64,000 nt of DNA from Sagittula marina. Its GTDB lineage: Bacteria; Pseudomonadota; Alphaproteobacteria; Rhodobacterales; Rhodobacteraceae. Below the pieces are notes generated by a model, which did not search any database, had not been told where the DNA came from, and saw only the letters and a program-made list of their open reading frames with translations. The position numbers and the translations under genes were made by a program. Positions 18,897-28,864 of the stretch are shown piece after piece. Position 1 is the first letter of the stretch; the number at the start of each line of letters is the position of its first letter. Location: NCBI RefSeq assembly GCF_014196795.1, contig NZ_JACIEJ010000011.1, positions 1 through 64,000 on the forward strand, read 5' to 3'.

Positions 18897-19534
18897 GGTT
18901 GGTTCGATCCGGACATGGCTTGGGTGCCGACGCCGATCAGTATGCGAGGCCAGCAGCCACAGTATAGAGATGCCGAGATCCAGACGTGTCTGAGCACTGC
19001 CCGGCAGGCGATTTGCATCGCAAATATCCCAAGATGGGAGATCACCGGGAGCAGCGTCGGCGATGCGCCATGTTACCTGAACGGCTCAGCCGGCCCCCCG
19101 CGTTGATGTCGTTATCGGCTCGGCCACCGCGGACGAAGCCGACCACCCGGGGCTTCGCACGTTCAGGGTTGAATTCATCCACGGGATCACGACCGGAACG
19201 CCCTTCACCCCGCAAATCCCGCGAAGAGAGGCGCACACGCAGTCATTCCGCCGCGCGAGAACGCGACGCTGTGGAAGCATCGACTACTCGTGGAATCGCG
19301 CGGAACGAGGCCCTGCGCGCGTCGAAACACCTCGACCGTGCCATTTGACCAAAGTGGAGCGGATGCCACCGCCGAAGCCGCGCCGAAACCTCTCGGGACA
19401 TTTCGTTCGGAAATTCCCTTCCGGGGCGCATGGCGCACGACTTCGATCGGCAGGTCGCCGAACGCCAAGTCCGCGCCGCGCTGCTGAACGGCTGCACTGA
19501 GCTCGGAAGCCCAATCACAGAGTTCGTTGAATAA
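18897..19534 (+). pseudogene. Decayed IS5-family transposase (IS427-like), internally deleted and frameshifted
   Basis: Fragments of a DDE transposase appear in order. WFDPDMAW and RGQQPQYRDAEIQTCL (18905-18990) match the N-terminal region. ITGSSVGDAP and MLPERL match the segment after the second catalytic Asp. IARNEALRASKHLDRA (19292-19342) and MAHDFDRQVAERQVRAALLN (19430 on) match the C-terminus, which ends in TAA at 19532. The core between the first two fragments, including catalytic sequence, is deleted. There is one frame change near 19070 and one Trp codon turned into TGA at 19344. The element cannot encode an active transposase. Confidence 0.75.
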
Positions 19535-19654
19535 GTGCGTCTGGGGAAAGGGGCCAGGCGCTCGTCACGCCGTTTGCGCAGCACAGTTTCTAAACAACCG
19601 AACAAGGCGAACGGTGTTGTGCATCAGCCTGCGGTGCCGTGATGCGAACTGCCC

Positions 19655-20178
19655 GCGGTTATAACAAAGTTGTTCCTTGATGCGCGTCTGTTTCTGATCC
19701 TATCCGCGGGGCGATCCAGCGAGGTGCGGGGCGCATCATGGGAGGAATTCGGCCTTGAGGGTCGCGTCTGGAAGATTCCGGGCGCGCGGATGAAATCCAA
19801 GCGCCAACATCACGTTCCGCTCTGCTCGCAGGCCGTCGGAGCCATCGCCCGCCGCAAAACAAGCTGGTGCGATGGTCTTTAGCCACCGAGGAGATCGACT
19901 TTTAAGTGACATGGCGCTGACCAAGCTGTTGGGGGACCGAAAAACACAGAGCGAAGTACAGGGGGGCATCGTCGCAGCACATGGTTTCAATCTCGCATCA
20001 GCGATTGGGCCTTTGAAAACAACACGTCCGCGACCTTGCTGAGCGCGCATAGGCCCGCACCATCAAAAACGCGACGGAAGCCGCCTATCAAAGGACCGAC
20101 CAGCTGGAGCGACGTTGCCCCATGATGCAAGAATGGGCGGATCACGTCGTGGCTGAGACGCAACTGTCAAAGTACTGA
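19655..20178 (+). pseudogene. Decayed tyrosine recombinase (phage-type integrase), catalytic domain
   Basis: The frame at 19670 reads LILSAGRSSEVRGASWEEF, the box around the first catalytic Arg. It continues to a basic strand region (MKSKRQHHVPL) and breaks at a stop near 19880. In another frame LSDMALTKLLG and AAHGF follow. Back in the first frame, FQSRISDWAFENN, a TAG at 20048, and then TEAAYQRTDQLERRCPMMQE with the Tyr region lead to a TGA at 20176. The N-terminal arm-binding part is missing. Two frame changes and several stops show a dead gene that once integrated a mobile island. Confidence 0.75.
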
Positions 20179-20569
20179 TCTCGCTCGTTTCACAAGCGTT
20201 TCATCAGGCCCAGCTACAAACGTTTAACAAAGGCGCCACGTCTCCGATATCGGCCGATTAAGCTTCGGAGCATTATCTTATCCATCAACACACTTGATGT
20301 GATCAAAGACGATTTCATTGTGCATTTTGAAGCCGCGACGCCAGCGAAGCGGATCGCCGTCCAGATTTGTGCGGGCGGACACCGTGTCTGTCTAGTCACG
20401 GACGATTGCTTTTGCAGAGTGAGCGCTACCGGTTCTTGGCGATTTGGGCGCGAAATCCGACCTTCAACAGGGCCCAACACGCTGCAGCGCGCCCGGCTAA
20501 TCCGCCTTTCGCCGCGCTTGCGAAGCAGGACGGCAGTTGAATGGCCGCTGCAGATGAAAGTGTCATGTT
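20179..20569. other. No recognisable gene between the integrase remnant and the MDR gene
   Basis: Short frames on both strands (20299-20577 plus, 20214-20480 minus) overlap each other and match nothing I know. This is probably non-coding or decayed sequence. Confidence 0.35.
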
Positions 20570-21547
20570 TCAGTTGAGACCAGACAGATCGAGTATCGGC
20601 TTCTGACCGCCAGGTTTCTCAATCCCCGCAAGAGCCTGCCGCCACTCTTGGGCGGGGAAGACCGTTGGGGTCGACGGCGGTGTTTCTATCAGCATCGGCC
20701 AGATATGGGAGAATGCGCTTTGCATGCCTTGGCCCGCCAAAACCGAGAAATGATCACGCATATGAAACCGATGGTATTTCGCCTTGATCCCTGCTCCGAC
20801 CATCACCGGCTTGCCCGTCAAAAGGCCGTAGGCAATAAAATCCGTCTCTCCTCGCATCAATTCCAGAACGCTTCTCGCGACGTCGCCGCCGAGGGAGTCA
20901 AAGACAATGTCGGCCAGGGAGGAGGCCTTCGAAACGGCACGTAGATCGAATGTCGAGATCGGCTCGATACCCACCTGGTGCAACCTGTCTTTCCGACACT
21001 CTGAGCGATAGATTCCCAGCACGCGCTTGGCTCCGTGGCGGATCGCCCAGCGTCCCAAGTGTTCGGCACAGCTTGATCCCGCTCCACTGAGCAGCACCAC
21101 CTTGTCACGGACGGGCCAGAGCTGAAGCATCGTGGCCGCGGCCAGAGGATTGATATATGCCCGTGCCGCAACAAGGTCGGGCACCGAGTCCGGAACCTCC
21201 ACGGCATGATGGACGGGGCAATCGACATGGGTCTGCCAGGTGCCTTCCCCGCGCAGGGGCAGAACGCGGCGACCGACCATGTGAGACAGGCATTCCGGTG
21301 CTTCGACGACACGCCCGACGCCTTCGTAACCCGTCACGGCGGGCAGCGATATCCGGTGTGCATAAGCTCCCGTGATCGGTATCAGATCAGACGGGTTAAC
21401 CGGCACATGTGATACCCTCACGCGAAATGAATCGTGAGCGCGAGGCGGCAAACCTCGAATGACCATTTCCAAGGACGACTGCGGCGAGCCGAAAGTTCTG
21501 TAGATGAATGAGACCCGTTTGGGTTGCTCGGCATTTTTCCACTGCAT
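20570..21547 (-). CDS. Medium-chain dehydrogenase/reductase, enoyl reductase (ETR)-like
   Basis: 325 residues with the GroES-like N-terminal domain (VNPSDLIPITGAY, GYEGVGRVVE near 75) and a Rossmann domain beginning near 145 (VVLLSGAGSSCAEHLGRWA). No zinc-ligand cysteines or GHE motif are seen, so it belongs to the zinc-free quinone oxidoreductase/2-enoyl thioester reductase branch, which uses NADPH. The glycine motif is degraded (GAGSSCAE), yet the frame is intact. It lies inside the accessory island, divergent from the large helicase gene with a 289-bp shared upstream region. Any functional link with that gene is unproven. Confidence 0.75.
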   Translation of the reverse strand: MQWKNAEQPKRVSFIYRTFGSPQSSLEMVIRGLPPRAHDSFRVRVSHVPVNPSDLIPITGAYAHRISLPAVTGYEGVGRVVEAPECLSHMVGRRVLPLRGEGTWQTHVDCPVHHAVEVPDSVPDLVAARAYINPLAAATMLQLWPVRDKVVLLSGAGSSCAEHLGRWAIRHGAKRVLGIYRSECRKDRLHQVGIEPISTFDLRAVSKASSLADIVFDSLGGDVARSVLELMRGETDFIAYGLLTGKPVMVGAGIKAKYHRFHMRDHFSVLAGQGMQSAFSHIWPMLIETPPSTPTVFPAQEWRQALAGIEKPGGQKPILDLSGLN

Positions 21548-21836
21548 GGGGGTGCCTTAGCCTATAAAGGATTCATCGGCAAAAGCCTCGTTCCGGACCT
21601 TCGCTGCGCGGTGGGGGCAAGCGTCTGGCCGCCCCTCGCGCGGCGACGCTCTCGGCCTGGTGCATCTTGGATGCAACGCCGCAGTGCAACTTCAACGGAC
21701 CAGCCATTCGTCCACCACGCAGCATTACCGCGTGTGGACGAACACAGATACATGCCGTCACCATCCTTCATGCTTGCGGAAAGGTTGCACAGCGGTACTC
21801 TCGCAGTTGAAGGCTGTTTTGTCGCGAGGGTATTTT

Positions 21837-24800
21837 ATGTCGGATCTGATTGCAGTCGAGGGAACGGTCGAAGAAGCGGCCACACCACCCGCGCCAATCC
21901 TGAGCGCTGAATTCTCGCGCAAGATCACCTTCGCCTCGCACCAGAATGACGTGCCCGTCCTGCTTGAGTTGACCCTCGAGAACCCGACCGAGGTGCCGCT
22001 TGAGAACTTGTGCCTGTCTGTCTCGGCCGACCCGGTGATCTTTGGCGCTCGGGATTGGACCATCGACCGCCTGGATGCAGGGGCTAAATTGCGGATCACG
22101 GATCGGCGTCTGCCTTTGGCCGGGGGACTGCTGGACAAGCTTACGGACCGGCTTCGCGCCGATGTCCGGATTGTCCTTCGGCAGGGCGATGAAATTCTTG
22201 CAGAAACAACGGATTCTGTAGAGGCGCTGGCCCGCAACGAGTGGGGCGGGGCGCGGTATATGCCGGAGCTCCTCGCGGCTTTCGCAACGCCGAACGATGG
22301 ATTCGTGCAGAAGGTCCTGAAGGATGCGTCGAGAATCCTGATCGAGGGCGGGCGCGTTGGTTCGATCAACGGCTACCAGTCGAAATCGACGCAGCGGTCA
22401 TGGGAGCTGATGTCGGCCATCTGGGCGGCCGTCAGTGCGCAGGGCCTGACATATGCTGTGCCGCCCGCCAGCTTCGAGACAACCGGGCAGAAGGTCCGTC
22501 TACCCTCCGATATCCGCCACACCGGCCTGTCCACCTGCCTCGATACCGCGTTGCTCTTTGCAGCCGCCTTCGAGCAGGCGGGGCTGCACCCTGTCGTGGT
22601 GTTCACCAAGGGGCATGCCTTTGCCGGAGCCTGGCTGCAACCGGCGTGGTTTCCGACAATGACGGTCGATGATCCGCTGGTGGTTCGAAAGGCCAAGGAC
22701 CTGCGCGAGCTTGTCCTGTTGGAGACGACGCTGGCCACGGCCGGACATCCGCTGCCGTTCACCAAGGCGATCAACGAGGCCAACCGGCAGATCGCCGAGG
22801 AGCACGACGCGGATTTTGTCTATGCGCTCGACATCCACCAAGCGCGCAAGCGGGGCATTCAGCCCCTGTCATCGCTGGCCGAGGTTGGGATAGGGGATGC
22901 CACCGCGCCGACCGCGGCACCGCCTCTCGACACACCACCCGAGGACCTGCCTGCGTTCGAGCAGGCCGACGACCTCGACCTGTCTGAGAAAACACCAGAG
23001 GAACGGCTGGCCACCTGGAAGCGCAGTCTGCTGGACCTGTCGCGCCGTAACCGCCTGCTGAATGTCAAACCTTCGTCCACGGCACTGCCGATCTTTTGCC
23101 CGGACCCGGGGCGGTTGGAAGACCTATTGGCCGGTGGTGCCCGCCTGCGACTTACCCCGCCGCCGGAAAAGGGTCCCAAGGGCAGCGACAGCGACCGTGC
23201 CCAATTCACCCTGCGCACCGGAGACGACTGGGCGCGCAACCACGCGCTGGATGCGCTGGAGCGCAAGGAAGTCATAGCCAATACGGATCCCAAGACATTG
23301 GAGAAGGCCGGGATCGACCTCTATCGCAAGGCGCGGGCAGACATCGAGGAAGGCGGCAGCAACACGCTGTTCCTGGCCCTCGGCATGCTGCGCTGGACGC
23401 CCACGGGCACCAGCAGCGACAGCCGTGCGCCGATGATCCTTGTCCCGGTTCGGCTGGAACGGGCCAGTGCCCGGTCGAAGCCGGTGCTGGTGCGGCATGA
23501 CGATGACACGGTGTTCAACCTGACCCTGTTGCAGATGCTGAAGCAGGATTTCGGCATAGACATGCAGGATTTGGCGGGCGAACTGCCGCGTGATGACAGC
23601 GGGGTCGACGTGGCCCGGATATGGGACTTGGTGCGACATCGGGTGCGCAACGTTCCGGGGTTCGAAGTGACCGAGGACGTGATCCTCGGGACCTTCTCCT
23701 TTGCCAAGTACCTGATGTGGAAGGATCTCGCCGACCGTACCGAGCGCCTGAAGGAGGCGCCGCTGGTACGTCACCTGATCGACACGCCGCGCGCGCCTTT
23801 CGCCACGCCGTCCACCTTCATCGACCCGCGCGAGATCGACCGCCGGATCGCGCCGTCGGATGTTTTTGCGCCGCTCAATGCCGACAGCAGCCAGCTGGTT
23901 GCCGTACATGCCTCGGGGCAGGACGGAGATTTCGTGCTGGAAGGGCCGCCGGGCACGGGCAAGTCCGAGACCATCGGCAACATCATCGCGCACAACCTGG
24001 CACTGGGGAACCGGGTGCTGTTCGTTTCCGAAAAGATGGCCGCGCTGGACGTGGTCTATCGGCGGCTGAAAGAAGTGGGCCTTGGCGATTTCTGCCTCGA
24101 GTTGCATTCGAACAAGGCGAACAAGAAGGCCGTTCTGGATCAACTCGACAGCGCCTGGTCCAGTCATGACACGCTCGATCAAGCGGAGTGGGTCCGGGAG
24201 GCGGAGCGGCTCTCAGAGTTGCGCGATCGGTTGAACGGGTTGGTCGACGCGCTGCATTCGCCGGGACCGGCGGGGATCAGTGCGCGCGATGCCATGGGGC
24301 GCACCCTGCGCTACGGCGACTTGCACCGCGTCGCGCTCGATTGGCCGACACGGCAGGGGCCTGTCGGCTGCGCGCCCACACCGGAGGCTTTCGACGCCCT
24401 TTGCACGGCGGCCCGCAGGCTTGGCCAGAGGTTCAGCGAAACGGAACCCGAGGACTTCGAAAGCTTTGCAGGGATCGCGACGGAAGAGTGGAACTTTGCC
24501 TGGCAGTCGCAGGTCGTCGATGTCGCGCGTCGGTTGGGGCAGGCGACGCAGACATTGCTTGCCGCCCGAGATGCGCTGGCACAACAACTGTACCTGACCG
24601 GAACGGCGTCGCGAGAAGACGCCGCGGCGTTGGCTGATCTTTCCCTGTGTTTCCCGCAGTGCCTCGCGACCGACCTCGGATTTGCCCTGACGCCTGAGGG
24701 GCGGAGCGCGGTCCAAGGTCTCGCGGCACTGCTTCCCCTGCTCGAACGCTGGCAGAAGGCACGCAGCACCCTGCCGCAAAGCTATCGCGACGAGGCCATA

Positions 24801-27800
24801 GCCATGGCCCCGATCGCCGCTTGGATTGCGGAGCGGTCCGAAGCGCAAAGCCGCAGCTTCCTGACCCGGGGCGGGGCCCTGAAAAGACTTCGCGCGGCCA
24901 TCACAAGCCAGATTGGACAGGGTGGCGAGAGCCCGGAGAGCGATCTGGAGAAGCTGGCGGAACTGGCATCGCTGCACCGGCAGATGGCGGACATTGCACG
25001 TGACTTGCCCGAAGGCACGCCTTGGAAGGGACTCGGCACCTCGGTTCAGACGCTGCAGGCTGCGATCACGGGCGGTGAAGCCTTGCGCGCCTCGATGTTG
25101 CGCCTTGGCGATGCCGGGCATGATATCGTGACCCTGCGCGCGGCGCTGCGGTTGCGCCTGTGTGAGGGGCGCGACCTGCTGGAACCGGGAGGTGCGACGG
25201 ACCGTGCCGGTGCCGATCTGCGGGCTGGGCTGGACAGTTTCAGTGCCGCAGAGGCGGACTGGCATGGTTTGACCGTGCCCGCCGGGCAGACACCGGAACC
25301 GCAGCCGCTGGAAAAGGTCATTGCATCTACGGCGGCAGTCGCCGAGAGGGCGCGGCGGCTCAATGCCTGGTGCGGCTGGATCTCGGTCCGCCGCGATGCA
25401 GACGAAAAGGGGCTCGGGGCGCTCGCCCGCGCGTTGGAAACTGGCACGCTGGCGCATGAAGAGACGGTTGAGGTCTTTCGCACCGCCTATTGCCGCTGGG
25501 CCGCGCCCGAGTTGATCGACGCAAGCCCTCTCTTGCGCCGGTTTTCGGCAACGACCCACGCCGCCGACATCTCGGATTTTCGCAGGCTCGACGCGGCGTT
25601 TGCGGGGTTGACGGCTGCCTATGTGCGGGCGCGTTTGTCCGGCGAGATACCGGATCGCCAGACCACGGCGGATCCCGGGCTTGGCGTGCTGGCGCGGCAA
25701 TTGCAGCGCGGTGCGCGGGCGGCGCCGGTACGCCAGCTGGTCAAGGAGATGGGAACCTCGCTCACCCGTTTGACGCCCTGCCTGATGATGAGTCCCCTGT
25801 CGGTGGCGCAGTTCCTGCCAGCAGAGTCAGAGCTCTTCGACCTGGTGGTCTTCGACGAGGCGAGTCAGATCACCGTGCCCGACGCGATCGGCGCCATCGC
25901 GCGCGGGCAGCGCAGCATTATCGTCGGCGACCCGAAACAGATGCCGCCCACCAATTTCTTTTCCCGTGATGCCGGGGATGATGACGGCGACGGCATGATC
26001 ATGGCCGATCTCGAAAGCATCCTCGACGAAGCATTGGCCGCGCGCGTGCCGCTCCACCGCCTGACCGGGCATTATCGCAGCCGTCATGAAAGCCTGATCG
26101 CCTTCTCGAACCATGCTTATTACGACGGGCAGCTTGTCACTTACCCCTCGGCCGACACGCGGGACACGGCGGTGCGTCTAGAACGGGTCGACGGCGTATA
26201 TGCCCGGGGCAAGGGGCGCAACAATCCGCAGGAAGCGCAGGCTGTCGTGGCCGAACTGGTTGCGCATCTGAAGGATCCTGCGCGGCGGCATCTGTCCATC
26301 GGTGTTGTCACCCTGAACACCGAACAGCAGCGTCTGGTGGAAAACCTGCTGGACGAGGCGCGGCGCTCCGATCCATCGCTGGAGGAGTTCTTTGGCCCAA
26401 ACGTGTCCGAGCCGGTCTTCGTCAAGAACCTGGAGACGGTGCAGGGGGACCAGCGTGACGTCATCCTGATTTCCATCTGCTACGGCCCAACGGAACCGGG
26501 CGCTCAGACCATCTCGATAAACTTCGGTCCCCTGAACCAGAAGGGGGGCGAGCGGCGGCTGAACGTAGCGATCACCCGCGCCACAAGTGAGGTGGTCATT
26601 TTCTGCAGCTTCGATCCCGCGATGATCGACCTGACGCGCACGCAATCCGAGGCGGTGAGGGATCTCAAGCACTACCTCGAATTCGCGGCCCAAGGGCCGG
26701 CGGCGCTCGGTCGGGCGGTCCGGTCGCATGCTCACAGCGACTACGATTCCGATTTCGAGATGGCCGTGGCTGAACGCCTGCGGGCCAAGGGCTGGACGAT
26801 CCGGACTCAGATCGGCGTGTCGAAATTCCGCATCGACCTCGGCGTGGTGCATCCCGACAAGCCCGGCGAATTCCTTGCCGGGATCGAATGCGACGGGGCG
26901 GCCTATCATTCTTCTGCCTCGGCCCGTGACCGGGATCGCGTGCGTCACATCATCCTCGAACGACTTGGGTGGCGGCTATTGCGGGTCTGGTCGACGGATT
27001 GGTTCATCGACCCGGATACGCGACTCGAGCAGCTGCATCACGATCTTGACGCCATGCTGGAAAAGGTTCGAGAAGCGGATCGGCTTGCCGAAGAGGCTGC
27101 GGTCCTCGCTGTCGAAGACCTCGAGAAAGCCGACCAGGCTGGTGAACAGACGGAGCCATCGGGGCACGAAGACGAAGCCGCAACCGATGATGCCGCGTTC
27201 TCGGCGTTGCCCGTGCCGCATCCCTTGCCTGTTGTGCCCGACCACCCTGCGGACGAACCGGATCGCCAATTGGCCGCGCGCATGGCGGTAGAGGACACCC
27301 AGAGCGCGCCGGAACTGGATCTCGTGGACACGGAACAGCCTGATCTCGACCTCGACGCTGATTCGTTTCACGCGCTGGGCTATGCCGAGACCTTGAAGCG
27401 GCTGGCCGCGCGATATGTCCAGGAAGAAGCTCCGATCACTTTCAAACGGTTGAGCGATCTGATCGCAAGGGACCACGGGTTCCAGAAGACCGGGAAACGG
27501 ATTTCTTTAACCATCTGGCATGCCGTCGAGAGGGTTTCCGCGCGAACGCTTTCAACGGATGAGCATTTGATCTTCTGGCCAGAAACGATGGAACCGACCG
27601 ACGTCCTGCCGTTCCGCGGCCTCGAAATTGCCGGACGTTTGCGGCACTGGAAAGAGGTTCCTTTGCCGGAGAAACTGGGCCTTATCCGCGAAACGCAGGA
27701 CCAAGAGCCCGTCGATCTGGCGGAAGCTGTTGCGCATGTGCTTGGCTACGGGCGTGTCACACAATCCTTCCGGTCGGACATTGCCCAGCTTGCCGCACAA

Positions 27801-27851
27801 CTGGGGCATGTGCAGGATAAGCCTGCTTTGGACGACTCCGCGCCGGACTGA
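21837..27851 (+). CDS. DUF4011-SF1 helicase-Vsr-like nuclease-DUF3320 defence protein
   Basis: 2004 residues. A transglutaminase-like segment lies at about 224-290, with Cys in LSTCLDTALL, His in TKGHAFAG and Asp in TVDDPL. DUF4011 lies at 385-411 (TWKRSLLDLSRRNRLLNV). SF1 helicase motifs follow: Walker A GPPGTGKS near 703, DEASQ near 1339 with GDPKQMPP after it, and a C-terminal GERRLNVAITRA. A Vsr/DUF559-like nuclease spans 1636-1741 (FRIDLGVV, ECDGAAYHS), and DUF3320 lies at about 1841-1900. I recall this architecture as a tested anti-phage defence gene (named hhe in a systematic screen; name from memory). The start at 21837 has GAGGG upstream. It is flanked by decayed mobile elements. The frame is intact and all nucleotide-binding motifs are present, so it is probably functional. 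Confidence 0.88.
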   Translation: MSDLIAVEGTVEEAATPPAPILSAEFSRKITFASHQNDVPVLLELTLENPTEVPLENLCLSVSADPVIFGARDWTIDRLDAGAKLRITDRRLPLAGGLLDKLTDRLRADVRIVLRQGDEILAETTDSVEALARNEWGGARYMPELLAAFATPNDGFVQKVLKDASRILIEGGRVGSINGYQSKSTQRSWELMSAIWAAVSAQGLTYAVPPASFETTGQKVRLPSDIRHTGLSTCLDTALLFAAAFEQAGLHPVVVFTKGHAFAGAWLQPAWFPTMTVDDPLVVRKAKDLRELVLLETTLATAGHPLPFTKAINEANRQIAEEHDADFVYALDIHQARKRGIQPLSSLAEVGIGDATAPTAAPPLDTPPEDLPAFEQADDLDLSEKTPEERLATWKRSLLDLSRRNRLLNVKPSSTALPIFCPDPGRLEDLLAGGARLRLTPPPEKGPKGSDSDRAQFTLRTGDDWARNHALDALERKEVIANTDPKTLEKAGIDLYRKARADIEEGGSNTLFLALGMLRWTPTGTSSDSRAPMILVPVRLERASARSKPVLVRHDDDTVFNLTLLQMLKQDFGIDMQDLAGELPRDDSGVDVARIWDLVRHRVRNVPGFEVTEDVILGTFSFAKYLMWKDLADRTERLKEAPLVRHLIDTPRAPFATPSTFIDPREIDRRIAPSDVFAPLNADSSQLVAVHASGQDGDFVLEGPPGTGKSETIGNIIAHNLALGNRVLFVSEKMAALDVVYRRLKEVGLGDFCLELHSNKANKKAVLDQLDSAWSSHDTLDQAEWVREAERLSELRDRLNGLVDALHSPGPAGISARDAMGRTLRYGDLHRVALDWPTRQGPVGCAPTPEAFDALCTAARRLGQRFSETEPEDFESFAGIATEEWNFAWQSQVVDVARRLGQATQTLLAARDALAQQLYLTGTASREDAAALADLSLCFPQCLATDLGFALTPEGRSAVQGLAALLPLLERWQKARSTLPQSYRDEAIAMAPIAAWIAERSEAQSRSFLTRGGALKRLRAAITSQIGQGGESPESDLEKLAELASLHRQMADIARDLPEGTPWKGLGTSVQTLQAAITGGEALRASMLRLGDAGHDIVTLRAALRLRLCEGRDLLEPGGATDRAGADLRAGLDSFSAAEADWHGLTVPAGQTPEPQPLEKVIASTAAVAERARRLNAWCGWISVRRDADEKGLGALARALETGTLAHEETVEVFRTAYCRWAAPELIDASPLLRRFSATTHAADISDFRRLDAAFAGLTAAYVRARLSGEIPDRQTTADPGLGVLARQLQRGARAAPVRQLVKEMGTSLTRLTPCLMMSPLSVAQFLPAESELFDLVVFDEASQITVPDAIGAIARGQRSIIVGDPKQMPPTNFFSRDAGDDDGDGMIMADLESILDEALAARVPLHRLTGHYRSRHESLIAFSNHAYYDGQLVTYPSADTRDTAVRLERVDGVYARGKGRNNPQEAQAVVAELVAHLKDPARRHLSIGVVTLNTEQQRLVENLLDEARRSDPSLEEFFGPNVSEPVFVKNLETVQGDQRDVILISICYGPTEPGAQTISINFGPLNQKGGERRLNVAITRATSEVVIFCSFDPAMIDLTRTQSEAVRDLKHYLEFAAQGPAALGRAVRSHAHSDYDSDFEMAVAERLRAKGWTIRTQIGVSKFRIDLGVVHPDKPGEFLAGIECDGAAYHSSASARDRDRVRHIILERLGWRLLRVWSTDWFIDPDTRLEQLHHDLDAMLEKVREADRLAEEAAVLAVEDLEKADQAGEQTEPSGHEDEAATDDAAFSALPVPHPLPVVPDHPADEPDRQLAARMAVEDTQSAPELDLVDTEQPDLDLDADSFHALGYAETLKRLAARYVQEEAPITFKRLSDLIARDHGFQKTGKRISLTIWHAVERVSARTLSTDEHLIFWPETMEPTDVLPFRGLEIAGRLRHWKEVPLPEKLGLIRETQDQEPVDLAEAVAHVLGYGRVTQSFRSDIAQLAAQLGHVQDKPALDDSAPD

Positions 27852-28139
27852 AGCAGCCCCCGTGAAAAGAGCAAATTTTGTCGCGGCGGTTGTCGGAGGG
27901 ACCATGACGGTTCCGGCTTGATCCCTGGATGCCGATTCCACGGTCGATACTGCCGAGATCAACTTGCGTATCGCCGGCGCAGAAAAAGTTGTGGCCCGTT
28001 GCGAAGACGGGGTTGTGCAGGCTGTGGCAGAATACCGTTTCGAAGTTCTGAACACGAAACGCGCCTTGCTGGAAAGTCGCCAGCTGGGCGCTGAGGCGGC
28101 CCTGTCTTGGAACTCGTGGTGAACGCCGATCGCGCTTCT
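27852..28139. other. Decayed sequence after the defence gene
   Basis: No intact gene. Both strands carry interrupted open frames. The plus-strand stretch 27930-28120 reads protein-like but starts and stops without support. It is probably scar sequence between the defence gene and the IstA remnant. Confidence 0.35.
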
Positions 28140-28385
28140 CCTCGGCCTGTCTCAGTCTTTCATAGCGATCTGCGTTTGCTTCTGGTGCTCTTTGCGCGAC
28201 GTGTGTGACGGGATCAAACGCCAAGCTGACTGCCGATCCCTATACGGGCCCAACTTGCTTGGACGCTTGGGTGGCTTGAACTTAGGCTCCACGCAGGTCC
28301 TTTAGAATGTGTTGCGAGACAAACCCATTCGAAGGGCAATCTCCCACAATGGCATTTTGCCACGCAATACCCAGCGTTGAACAAC
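28140..28385 (-). pseudogene. Fragment of an IS21-family IstA transposase N-terminus
   Basis: Reading the minus strand from 28379 gives QRWVLRGKMPLWEIALRMGL and then SRNTF, a stop codon, and VEPKFKPPKRPSKLGPYRDR. This resembles the N-terminal helix-turn-helix and linker of IstA proteins. A stop interrupts it after 25 codons, no start codon or catalytic domain is visible, and no IstB gene follows. I regard it as a remnant. The match is from memory of the family, not from a search. Confidence 0.5.
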
Positions 28386-28618
28386 ACTCAAACATCCCAC
28401 GTAGACCACGTCAAATCCCGCGAACCAAAACCATCGGGGCTGTGGGGTCGCATGAGTCAATTCTCAGTGACAATTTATCAGGCTACGGGGACAGGTCTCA
28501 GAGACAATCAACAGCTACGCGCAAGCGGGAATTCTGAAAACTGAAATGTCGGCTCAATGTTGCGCCAGCTTCTTCGCAACCTTGATCAGGCGGCGAAATC
28601 AAGCCTGTAGGGCAGTAA
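28386..28618. other. Spacer between the IstA remnant and tRNA-Ser
   Basis: AT-richer sequence without a recognisable gene. I looked for a second copy of the tRNA-Ser 3' end as an attachment site and saw none. Confidence 0.35.
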
Positions 28619-28708
28619 TGGCGGAGAGACAGGGATTCGAACCCTGGGACCCCGTGAAGGGTCAACGGTTTTCGAGACCGCCCCGTTCGACCACTCCGGC
28701 ACCTCTCC
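28619..28708 (-). tRNA. tRNA-Ser (anticodon CGA)
   Basis: A class II tRNA with a long variable arm. On the minus strand the acceptor GGAGAGG pairs with TCTCTCC, the discriminator is G and CCA is encoded at 28619-28621. The anticodon loop CTCGAAA on the GCGGT/ACCGT stem reads CGA, decoding UCG serine. The T-loop is TTCGAAT. Its 3' end points to the accessory island, the usual side for integrase-mediated insertion. Confidence 0.96.
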
Positions 28709-28864
28709 GCGGTCTGGGTAGGGGGCGTTTAGACAATACGGTTCGCGGGCGCAACCGTGATTTTGACAGTTTTTCGCCAATGTTCACGACTGGCGCCGCT
28801 GTGAACTTGTTGCCGCCTCCGCAGCAAGCTACCTCTGGTGCGAAGCAAACCGACAGAGGATCTC

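Noticed and set aside
18219-20600. Attachment-site repeat of the tRNA-Ser 3' end
   Set aside because: No convincing copy of the tRNA 3' sequence was found by eye in this stretch.
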